Shown here: positions 32,081 through 38,081 of the stretch, piece by piece
Numbering within the stretch: position 1 is the first letter of the stretch
Layout: each line of letters begins with the position of its first letter
Origin: JBMNTU01 sp050945895
GTDB lineage: Bacteria > Bacillota > Clostridia > Christensenellales > Christensenellaceae
DNA length: 38,081 nucleotides
Direction: 5' to 3'
Assembly (NCBI GenBank): GCA_050945895.1
Contig: JBMNTU010000007.1
Location: 1-38,081 of the forward strand
The notes under the pieces: generated by a model
What the model was told of the DNA's origin: nothing
The model's database searches: none
What the model saw: the letters and a program-made list of their open reading frames with translations, nothing else
Made by a program: the position numbers and the translations under genes

Positions 32081-32136
32081 AAGTTTTATATTATTACAAC
32101 AGAAATTTCCCGTCAGGGGGAGCGGCACCGTGCCGC
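32057..32136. repeat. Two copies of a 15-bp GC palindrome, the second abutting the gyrA ribosome site
   Basis: GCGGCAC-C-GTGCCGC occurs at 32057-32071 (in partial unit 3) and again at 32122-32136, directly touching GGAGG (32137-32141). The rest of 32081-32121 is an AT-rich tract and shows nothing else. Confidence 0.85.
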
Positions 32137-32150
32137 GGAGGTGTAGAAAT

Positions 32151-34604
32151 TTGGAAATCAACAGCAATATTGTTCCGATAGACATCAACAAGGAAATGCA
32201 AAAGTCTTTCATATCGTATGCAATGGCGGTTATTATCAACCGCGCGCTGCCCGATGTGCGCGACGGGTTGAAACCGGTACACAGGCGCATACTGTACTCT
32301 ATGAGCGAGCTTGGCCTGACGCCGGATAAGCCGTACCGGAAAAGCGCGCGTATTGTAGGAGATGTGTTGGGTAAATACCACCCGCACGGCGACAGCGCCA
32401 TTTACGACAGTATGGTGCGTATGGCGCAGGATTTTTCCCTTCGGCATCCCCAGGTAGACGGACATGGAAACTTTGGGTCTGTAGACGGCGACGAAGCAGC
32501 GGCCATGCGTTATACCGAAGCACGCATGTCTAAGATTACAATGGAAATATTGCGGGACATCGATAAGGATACGGTGGATTTCTATCCCAACTTTGATGAG
32601 TCTTTAGAGCAACCGGTCGTAATGCCTGCGCGCTACCCAAACCTGCTGGTAAACGGCACAGGCGGCATCGCAGTAGGTATGGCGACCAATATTCCGCCGC
32701 ATAACCTCGGCGAGATTGTGGACGCCACAGTAGCGCTGATCGACAATCCGGATATTACAATAGACGAATTGATCGAGCTTGTGCCCGGGCCGGATTTTCC
32801 GACGCGCGGCCTTATTATGGGTATTTCGGGCATCCATGCCGCGTATAAAACGGGGCGCGGCCGCATTCGCGTACGCGCGCGCGCAGAAATAGAAAAGCGC
32901 ACGGAAGACAGGGAGCAAATTATTGTCACAGAACTGCCCTACCAGGTAAACAAAGCAAACTTGGTAGAAAAAATCGCTGATTTGGTGCGCGAAAAACGCA
33001 TCGAGGGAATTTCCGACCTGCGTGATGAATCGGACAAAGCGGGCATGCGCATTGTAATCGAGCTGAAGCGCGGCGCCAACGCAAATGTAATTTTGAACCA
33101 TTTATATAAGCACACACAAATGCAGGATACGTTCGGCGTAATTATGTTGGCGTTGGTAGACAACGAGCCCAGGGTGCTTACGCTCAAGCAGGTGCTGGAG
33201 TATTATCTGGACCACCAAAAAGAAGTCATTATCCGCCGCACCAAGTTCGACCTTGAAAAAGCCAAAAAACGGGCGCATATTTTGGAAGGCCTCATTATTG
33301 CGCTGGACAATATCGACGAGGTCGTTAAGCTGATTCGTGCGTCGAAGGACGCCCATACGGCGCGCAACGGCCTGATAGAGCGCTTTGGGCTGACGGAAGT
33401 GCAGGCGCAGGCCATTTTGGACATGCGCTTGCAGCGCCTGACCGGCCTGGAGCGGGACAAGATCGAGAACGAGCATCAGGAAATTTTGAAGCGGATCGAT
33501 TATTTCAACGCTGTTTTAACAACGCCGCAAATGGTTTTGGATATTATAAAAGAAGACCTTTTGGAAATCAAAAACAAATATGCGGACGAGCGCCGCACAG
33601 AAATTACATACGACGAAGACGATATCGACCTGGATGAAATGATTGCAAGGGAGGATATGGTCGTTACGCTGACGCATTACGGGTATATCAAACGAATCAG
33701 CCTGGAAACATACCGCACGCAGCGGCGCGGCGGCAAGGGCATTACAGCGATGTCTACACGGGAAGAGGACTTTGCCGAACAGGTATTTGTTACGCTGACG
33801 CACAACCAGCTGCTTTTCTTTACCAATAAGGGTAAAGTATATATGAAAAAGTGTTACCAGGTTCCCGAAGCGGGCAGGACGGCAAAGGGAACGGCAATTG
33901 TCAATCTGCTCAATCTGGATCCGGATGAAAAAGTGACGGCGGTCTTCCCTGTCGGAAGCGAGATGGATGAAAAAGCCAACCTTGTAATTGTGACGAAAGG
34001 CGGCATGATCAAAAAAACACCGGCAGCAGAGTACCAGAATATCCGCCAAAACGGGCTGCGTGCCGTAAACCTTCGGGAAAATGACGAACTGATAGCCGTT
34101 ATGGAAACAGACGGTGCAAAGAAAATTGTTGTTGGAACGAAAAACGGAATGTCCATATTGTTTGACGAGCAGGACGTGCGCGCAATGGGCCGTACGGCAA
34201 CAGGCGTACGTGCGATCCGGCTGCGCGATGGGGACAGCGTAGTGGATGCGGCGATTGCCGAACAAGACAAGCAGATTTTAGTTATCACTGAAAACGGTTA
34301 TGGAAAGCGTACCGAAGTAAGTGAATATCGCCTGCAGAGCCGTGGCGGAATTGGAACAAAGGCAATGAATATTACGGAAAAAACCGGCCTGCTTTGTGCG
34401 CTTAAAGTGGTGGATGGCACGGAAGATATTATGCTGATTAACGATGCCGGCGTCATTATCCGTATGAGTACAGATGAAATATCGCTGATTGGACGGTCTA
34501 CGCAAGGTGTGCGGCTTATGCGTGTAGGGGACGACACAAAGGTGGTTGGCGTTGCGCAGTTTGTGGAAACAGAAGAGGATGAAGAAGACAGTGTGGAAGA
34601 ATAG
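32151..34604 (+). CDS. gyrA: DNA gyrase subunit A
   Basis: An 817-aa breakage-reunion subunit. Catalytic Tyr121 sits in MRYTEARMSKI. The quinolone-resistance region reads HPHGDSAIYDSMVRMAQ, with Ser82 and Asp86 (E. coli 83 and 87) in the susceptible state. The GyrA box QRRGGKG at 524-530 separates it from ParC. The C-terminal beta-pinwheel ends in an acidic tail (ETEEDEEDSVEE). TTG start at 32151 with GGAGG 9 nt upstream; a start at 32130 would read through the palindrome and has no site. Confidence 0.97.
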   Translation: MEINSNIVPIDINKEMQKSFISYAMAVIINRALPDVRDGLKPVHRRILYSMSELGLTPDKPYRKSARIVGDVLGKYHPHGDSAIYDSMVRMAQDFSLRHPQVDGHGNFGSVDGDEAAAMRYTEARMSKITMEILRDIDKDTVDFYPNFDESLEQPVVMPARYPNLLVNGTGGIAVGMATNIPPHNLGEIVDATVALIDNPDITIDELIELVPGPDFPTRGLIMGISGIHAAYKTGRGRIRVRARAEIEKRTEDREQIIVTELPYQVNKANLVEKIADLVREKRIEGISDLRDESDKAGMRIVIELKRGANANVILNHLYKHTQMQDTFGVIMLALVDNEPRVLTLKQVLEYYLDHQKEVIIRRTKFDLEKAKKRAHILEGLIIALDNIDEVVKLIRASKDAHTARNGLIERFGLTEVQAQAILDMRLQRLTGLERDKIENEHQEILKRIDYFNAVLTTPQMVLDIIKEDLLEIKNKYADERRTEITYDEDDIDLDEMIAREDMVVTLTHYGYIKRISLETYRTQRRGGKGITAMSTREEDFAEQVFVTLTHNQLLFFTNKGKVYMKKCYQVPEAGRTAKGTAIVNLLNLDPDEKVTAVFPVGSEMDEKANLVIVTKGGMIKKTPAAEYQNIRQNGLRAVNLRENDELIAVMETDGAKKIVVGTKNGMSILFDEQDVRAMGRTATGVRAIRLRDGDSVVDAAIAEQDKQILVITENGYGKRTEVSEYRLQSRGGIGTKAMNITEKTGLLCALKVVDGTEDIMLINDAGVIIRMSTDEISLIGRSTQGVRLMRVGDDTKVVGVAQFVETEEDEEDSVEE

Positions 34605-34610
34605 GACTGA

Positions 34611-34639
34611 TTGACAACAAAAAACATATTTGCTATCCT
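34611..34639 (+). promoter_or_regulatory. Promoter upstream of the tRNA-Ser region
   Basis: TTGACA (34611-34616), 17 bp, TATCCT (34634-34639), directed at the tRNA-Ser sequences. It overlaps the left arm of the 11-bp inverted repeat ATTTGCTATCC (34628-34638) / GGATAGCAAAT (34658-34668), which may also end gyrA transcripts. Confidence 0.6.
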
Positions 34640-34670
34640 AGTATCGCTTTGGTTTTTGGATAGCAAATTT

Positions 34671-34740
34671 CGGAGGAGTACCGAAGTGGTCATAACGGGG
34701 CGGTCTTGAAAACCGTTCTCTACTTTGGAAGTCTCCACCC
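34671..34740 (+). pseudogene. Decayed copy of tRNA-Ser
   Basis: 34671-34717 matches 34852-34898 of the intact tRNA-Ser region with a single mismatch (T34687 vs C34868). It covers the acceptor 5' strand, D-arm and anticodon stem-loop, with anticodon TGA. After 34717 it diverges: the variable arm and T-arm are missing, and only a weak trace of the acceptor end (GTCTCCACC at 34731-34739) remains. It cannot fold as a tRNA. Confidence 0.85.
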
Positions 34741-34852
34741 GGAAATCCCTTTCGTACTGCGGGTTTTCGGAAAACACAATTTCATAAAACGAGCGATGTC
34801 TCCCCTGAATGTCTCCCCAAAATCCGGAGAACGATCAGGGCGAATACAGCGC

Positions 34853-34941
34853 GGAGGAGTACCGAAGCGGTCATAACGGGGCGGTCTTGAAAACCGTTAG
34901 GGAGCAATCCCACGCAGGTTCGAATCCTGTCTCCTCCGCCA
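34853..34941 (+). tRNA. tRNA-Ser, anticodon UGA
   Basis: Acceptor stem GGAGGAG (34853-34859) with CTCCTCC (34931-34937), discriminator G and encoded CCA. D-stem CCG/CGG. Anticodon loop CTTGAAA with TGA at 34888-34890. Long variable arm GGGA-GCAA-TCCC as in class II tRNAs, and T-loop TTCGAAT. It reads UCA. Confidence 0.97.
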
Positions 34942-34945
34942 TTCG

Positions 34946-34980
34946 AAAAGCCTTTAACCATGCGGGTTTCAGGCTTTTTT
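34946..34980 (+). terminator. Terminator after tRNA-Ser
   Basis: AAAAGCCT (34946-34953) pairs with AGGCTTTT (34971-34978), ending in a run of T to 34980. Diverged copies of the same flank occur at 34748-34770 and 35073-35094. Confidence 0.8.
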
Positions 34981-35174
34981 CTTTGCTAAAAAACTAAAAC
35001 ATAAAGGTTGATTTTGAGCATTTTCACAAAATGTCTCCCCAAGCATTGAGCCCGTTCAAAACCGCAAATAATCCTTTAACCGTGCGGTTTCTGGTGTTTT
35101 TCTTTGTCTTGATGTCTCCCCTAACCCCCGAAACCGTGATTACACTGGGGATAATCGGCTGTCAAAAATTCTCA

Positions 35175-35345
35175 CTATTCCAAGCTCAGCCCACTTAGCA
35201 GTGCATTTGCGGATGATATCTTGGAGTCAAACTCCAAATGCGCGTACACATTCGCAGTAGTGGAAAAGTCGCTGTGCCCCAGCCAGTCCTGAATCTTCTT
35301 CATGGGCACACCGTTGGCCAGCAGCAGCGAAGCGCAGCTGTGCCC
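35175..35345 (-). pseudogene. Tyrosine recombinase (phage/ICE integrase), C-terminal remnant
   Basis: The last ~55 residues match the C-terminus of tyrosine integrases: HSCASLLLANG, then KKIQDWLGHSDFSTTANVYAHL and SKISSANALLSGL. The box-II histidine region (HS), the second histidine (LGHS) and the nucleophile Tyr (NVYAH) remain. The Arg before HS is replaced (YGHS) and everything N-terminal is gone: the open frame continues to 35501 but reads unrelated sequence. It ends at TAG 35175-35177. Position next to tRNA-Ser is typical for such enzymes. Confidence 0.85.
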
Positions 35346-35594
35346 ATACAGTATAATTACGACAAAGCGGAAAAGCCCATAAACAAAGGGTTTCAAAGCT
35401 TGCCGCCACATATTTTCATCCTTTTCCGAATGAAAAACCGGCGAATCACAAAAACGAAAAACAGGGGGTGTTACATTAACGACAAAAGAAATATAGGGCA
35501 TTTCGTGAAAACGGAATGTCCTTTTTGCTCATAATTTGCGGTGTGCATCCCAGCGTGCTACGATAGAATCATAAAGAAACCGGAGGTAGCGAAA
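35346..35594. other. Spacer between integrase remnant and small membrane gene
   Basis: No gene supported. Mostly sequence joined to the broken integrase end, then a strong hairpin (separate entry). TAGAAT at 35564-35569 is a possible -10 for the next gene without a clear -35. Confidence 0.4.
35495..35526 (+). terminator. Strong plus-strand terminator with no visible gene upstream
   Basis: AGGGCATTTCGT (35495-35506), GAAA tetraloop, ACGGAATGTCCT (35511-35522): 12 pairs including two wobbles, then T to 35526. The gene it once served may have been lost when the region was rearranged. Confidence 0.75.
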
Positions 35595-35783
35595 ATGAAA
35601 ACATTAGCAATCATATTCACCGCCTTATCCCTCATCATAAGCATATACAGCGGCTCAATCATATGGGGATTATGGATCACAACCAGCATATGTTTCTACC
35701 TTCCCCTGCTGCTGATTCATCTGGTGCGCAAAAAGAAAGAAAAAAAACTGCTGGCCCAGATTGCAGCGATGCTGTATCAATAG
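35595..35783 (+). CDS. Small two-TM membrane protein, unknown
   Basis: A 62-aa ORF with GGAGG 8 nt before its ATG and its own terminator. Two hydrophobic helices (about residues 3-20 and 22-44) are joined by a tight turn. A basic stretch HLVRKKKEKK follows, then a short amphipathic end (LLAQIAAMLYQ). The positive-inside rule puts the C-terminus in the cytoplasm. No family recognised. It could be a small cargo gene or a regulator of the mobile element; no toxin-antitoxin partner is visible beside it. Confidence 0.7.
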   Translation: MKTLAIIFTALSLIISIYSGSIIWGLWITTSICFYLPLLLIHLVRKKKEKKLLAQIAAMLYQ

Positions 35784-35798
35784 CATAATCATATAGAG

Positions 35799-35837
35799 AA
35801 GCGGAGTATCAAAAGGTAAAGACGCTCCGCTTTTTTT
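35799..35837 (+). terminator. Terminator of the small membrane-protein gene
   Basis: AAGCGGAG (35799-35806) and CTCCGCTT (35825-35832), 8 perfect pairs, then five more T. Confidence 0.88.
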
Positions 35838-35850
35838 GTTGCTGCGTTTT

Positions 35851-35879
35851 TTGCGAACAACGCACAGCTGCCGTATTGT
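35851..35879 (+). promoter_or_regulatory. Candidate promoter of the element parA
   Basis: TTGCGA (35851-35856), 17 bp, TATTGT (35874-35879); AGGAGG follows at 35895-35900. Confidence 0.5.
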
Positions 35880-35907
35880 AAAAGTATAAAAACTAGGAGG
35901 AAAAGCC

Positions 35908-36687
35908 ATGTCCAAAGTAATCAGCATCTCAAATCAAAAAGGAGGCTGCGGCAAGAGCACAGTCTCGTTCAATCTCGCTGCCGGGCTTGCCCGGAAAGGC
36001 AAATCTGTTCTCTGCATAGACAATGATCCCCAGGGAAATCTCACAATGAGCATGGGACACCATAAACCGGACGACCTGCCATATACCATATCCAATATTG
36101 TGGAGAAGATTGCAGACGATCAGCCATTTGAGCCGGAGAAAGGGGTCCTGACACATGATGAGGGCGTAAGCCTAATGCCCGCCAACATACAGTTATCGGG
36201 GTTTGAAGCAGCCCTCATCAATGTGTACGGGCGCGAAGCCATATTGAAGCAATACGTCGATCGGATACGTGATCATTATGATTTTGTCCTGATTGACACA
36301 TCGCCATCGCTGAACATGCTCACCATCAATGCCCTCACTGCATCCGATACAATAATAATTCCGACGACGCCGCAGTTCTTCAGCGCCAAAGGAATGGAGT
36401 TGCTGCTGTCCACATATTCCAGGTTGGTACGACGAAAAATAAACGCGGGGCTGCAAATTGAAGGCATCCTGATCAACATGATGGATTCAAGACCGAACTT
36501 CACAAAAGAAGTCGCGTCACTGGTACGCAGCACATTTTCGGAAAAGATTCGGGTATTTCACACGGAGATCCCGACGTCGGTGCGCGTATCAGAAAGCAGC
36601 GCGGAAGGGATCAGCATCTTCAAGCATGACCCGAATGGCAAAGTCGCCCAGGCGTATGAAGCGTTTGTAGAAGAAATACTGGCATAA
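35908..36687 (+). CDS. ParA-family ATPase of a mobile element
   Basis: A 259-aa deviant-Walker ATPase with NQKGGCGKST (residues 9-18), DNDPQGN and FVLIDTSPSLN. It differs throughout from the chromosomal Soj at 17722-18501, for example Cys in Walker A and a longer region after DPQGN. Ribosome site AGGAGG is 7 nt upstream. It stands next to a truncated integrase at a tRNA and two genes before a divergent ParB, the arrangement of plasmid/ICE maintenance modules. It probably stabilises or positions the element after excision (inference). Confidence 0.93.
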   Translation: MSKVISISNQKGGCGKSTVSFNLAAGLARKGKSVLCIDNDPQGNLTMSMGHHKPDDLPYTISNIVEKIADDQPFEPEKGVLTHDEGVSLMPANIQLSGFEAALINVYGREAILKQYVDRIRDHYDFVLIDTSPSLNMLTINALTASDTIIIPTTPQFFSAKGMELLLSTYSRLVRRKINAGLQIEGILINMMDSRPNFTKEVASLVRSTFSEKIRVFHTEIPTSVRVSESSAEGISIFKHDPNGKVAQAYEAFVEEILA

Positions 36688-36709
36688 CAAAAACCAAACC
36701 AAAGTTACC

Positions 36710-36743
36710 AAAAGCCGTCAATCACAGCGATTGGCGGCTTTTT
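36710..36743 (+). terminator. Terminator within the element par cluster
   Basis: AAAAGCCGTCAATC (36710-36723), loop ACAGC, GATTGGCGGCTTTT (36729-36742): 14 pairs with one wobble, ending in T. It separates parA from the next two genes, so ParA may be made in excess or the later genes have another promoter. Confidence 0.85.
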
Positions 36744-36772
36744 GCATTTTACGAAAAGGGAGGAACCATACC

Positions 36773-37081
36773 ATGATTTCAGAAGCACAGTTTTACCAAA
36801 TTGAGGACGCCAAGTTACTCATAGGCGATCCGGAGGTTGTTCGTATAATCTCAAACCCACGCCTGACGGCAGAACAGATGCAGAGCCTGATCGTGACGGC
36901 ATGCAGCCATCCCAAAGCGATGTTTGACCTGCATGATTTAAGTGAATTCGATCAAAAGCAGATGACGCTGGAAATTCGGCTGTCTGTATCAAAATGCGCT
37001 GCTGCCTTTCTTGCGCAAAACGAAAAAGCCAGACTGCGTATGCCGCCTGGTAGAACGGAGGTAATGAGCCTTGAGCGATAG
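36773..37081 (+). CDS. Hypothetical protein between element parA and parB
   Basis: A 102-aa protein I do not recognise. It is mostly helical and soluble by eye (EAQFYQIEDAKLLIGDPEVV, LTAEQMQSLIVTACSH). No signal peptide or TM helix. GGGAGG stands 9 nt before the ATG; the frame is open further upstream to 36731 but that part lies in the terminator. Its last 11 nt overlap the parB start, so the two are probably translationally coupled and may work together. Confidence 0.75.
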   Translation: MISEAQFYQIEDAKLLIGDPEVVRIISNPRLTAEQMQSLIVTACSHPKAMFDLHDLSEFDQKQMTLEIRLSVSKCAAAFLAQNEKARLRMPPGRTEVMSLER

Positions 37082-38024
37082 CAAGTTCAATTTATCCGGA
37101 GACATGCTGCTTGTGAATACGCAGGCAGACCTATCCGAGCAGCAGATTCTGCCCATTGGCACGCTGCATCCTTTTAAGAATCATCCATTTAAAATGTACA
37201 GCGAGGACAAGATGAACGAGCTGGTGGAGAGTGTGAAGCAGCACGGCATCTTGATGCCCATACTGGTGCGCCCGCGAAGCGAAGGAGGTTATGAGATCAT
37301 ATCCGGGCACAATCGCGCGGAAGCCGCGTCGATTGCCGGTATGGATGACATCCCCGCGAATGTACGCGAGATGGATGACGACCAGGCGATTCTCGCAATG
37401 GTGGATTCCAATCTGCGGCAGCGTGAAACGCTGCTCCCAAGCGAAAAAGCATGGGCATACAGGATGAAAATAGAGGCTCTTGATAGGCAGTTAGGTCGCC
37501 CTCCTGAAAAAGGTGGCCAAGTTGGCCACCTTTTTGATGGTGTGAAAACGAGGGATATTATTTCTAAAGATGCCGAGGATAGTTCTCGACAAATCCAGCG
37601 CTACATTCGTCTCACTCACCTGATTGAGCCATTGCAGAACATGGTGGATTTGGATGAGATCGGGTTTACACCGGCAGTTGAATTATCGTATCTGAAAGAA
37701 AATGAACAGATTACTGTGGTTTCCGTGCTAGAGAGCGAGGAGGTGCCACTTTCTCTGGCGCAGGCAAAGAAGATGAAAGAGCTCAGCCGGGAGGATAAGC
37801 TCAATGACAGCATAATCGAGGTGATGTTGATGGAGGAAAAGCCATCGCAAACCAAAGTGACGCTGCGCGGGAATGTGCTTAAAAAATACTTCCCTGAAAA
37901 CACAACGCCCAAAGAAATGGAGGAGACGATAATAAAACTACTAGAAAACTGGCAAAAAAAAACGTTAAAGGAGAAAGCCAATGTAAAAAAAACGACTGAT
38001 AATATCATCCAGCTGAGCAGGTAA
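37071..38024 (+). CDS. ParB-family protein of a mobile element
   Basis: A 317-aa protein with the ParB/Srx-like N-terminal domain: LHPFKNHPFKMY, VESVKQHGILMPILVRP, then SGHNRAEAASIAG in place of the chromosomal GERRFRAAKIAG, and DSNLRQRETLLPSEKAWAY. A central HTH region follows (RDIISKDAEDSSRQIQRYIRLTHL). The C-terminal third is probably dimerisation or partner binding. TTG start at 37071 with GGAGG 9 nt upstream; the ATG at 37064 is in the other frame. A 29-bp palindrome lies inside the gene at 37507-37535. The 57 bp after the stop show nothing. Confidence 0.92.
   Translation: MSDSKFNLSGDMLLVNTQADLSEQQILPIGTLHPFKNHPFKMYSEDKMNELVESVKQHGILMPILVRPRSEGGYEIISGHNRAEAASIAGMDDIPANVREMDDDQAILAMVDSNLRQRETLLPSEKAWAYRMKIEALDRQLGRPPEKGGQVGHLFDGVKTRDIISKDAEDSSRQIQRYIRLTHLIEPLQNMVDLDEIGFTPAVELSYLKENEQITVVSVLESEEVPLSLAQAKKMKELSREDKLNDSIIEVMLMEEKPSQTKVTLRGNVLKKYFPENTTPKEMEETIIKLLENWQKKTLKEKANVKKTTDNIIQLSR
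37507..37535. repeat. 29-bp perfect palindrome inside the element parB gene
   Basis: AAAAAGGTGGCCAA (37507-37520), central G, TTGGCCACCTTTTT (37522-37535). Fourteen matched pairs with A/T tails give it the shape of a bidirectional intrinsic terminator or a large operator, yet it lies in frame within coding sequence (residues ~146-155, EKGGQVGHLF). Confidence 0.9.
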
Positions 38025-38081
38025 GGCTGGAGTCAAATTTTGATCGGCATTTCATTTTTTGCATTTTGTGTGCAGTACGGC

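Larger units (their letters stand above)
34796..35121. repeat. Four ATGTCTCCCC direct repeats around tRNA-Ser
   Basis: Identical ATGTCTCCCC at 34796-34805, 34809-34818, 35031-35040 and 35112-35121, all in the same orientation. The heptamer TGTCTCC also occurs in the 3' end of tRNA-Ser (34928-34934). Likely remnants of recombinase attachment or arm sites (inference). Confidence 0.7.

Noticed and set aside
34671..34717. Second functional tRNA-Ser
   Set aside because: Variable arm, T-arm and 3' acceptor strand are missing, so no cloverleaf can form.
35238..35534. Plus-strand 98-aa frame
   Set aside because: It is antisense to the integrase remnant, runs through the terminator hairpin, has no ribosome site and shows no domain.

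Overview
The window is the replication-origin region of a Clostridia-type Firmicute chromosome. The evidence is the gene order: parB-parA-rsmG-mnmG-mnmE-jag-yidC-yidD-rnpA-rpmH on the minus strand, then a DnaA-box-rich spacer (oriC, about 25.31-25.51 kb), then dnaA-dnaN-recF-remB-gyrB-gyrA on the plus strand. Two perfect 16-bp parS sites and a Soj/Spo0J pair fit the same picture. A closer placement (for example Christensenellales-like) would be a guess.

Layout. (1) 1-3110, minus: the 5' 1036 codons of a very large, glutamate-rich, membrane-anchored protein that runs off the left edge. It carries four copies of a 47-residue module I do not recognise. (2) 3487-14183, plus: a complete branched-chain amino-acid operon, with a consensus promoter, a 36-codon Leu/Ile/Val-rich leader peptide, an attenuator hairpin, then ilvB, ilvN, ilvC, ilvD, leuA, a citramalate synthase (cimA), leuC, leuD and a terminator. 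It provides the shared ilv enzymes, the leucine branch up to 3-isopropylmalate, and a pyruvate route toward isoleucine. leuB, ilvE and ilvA are not here. (3) 14.3-16.85 kb, plus: a DUF3862-like lipoprotein and a 12-TM MFS-like protein fused to a LuxR-type HTH. (4) 16.85-25.17 kb, minus: chromosome segregation, tRNA/rRNA modification, membrane-protein insertion, RNase P protein and L34. (5) 25.17-34.6 kb, plus: oriC and the replication/supercoiling genes. A block of ~101-bp tandem repeats separates gyrB from gyrA. (6) 34.6-38.08 kb: tRNA-Ser(UGA), preceded by a decayed copy of itself, surrounded by repeated flank and ATGTCTCCCC motifs, followed by a truncated tyrosine recombinase and a parA-orf-parB module. 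This looks like a scarred integration hotspot and the edge of an element continuing to the right.

How it fits together. Genes on both sides of oriC mostly run away from it, co-directional with replication. The exception is the block from ilvB to the LuxR-fusion gene, which is transcribed toward the origin, head-on to the leftward fork. The most unusual items are the acidic modular membrane protein, the membrane-bound LuxR-type protein, the gyrB-gyrA repeat block, the enlarged YidC loop, and the layered scars at tRNA-Ser. Everything here was read by eye from the sequence; no database search was run.
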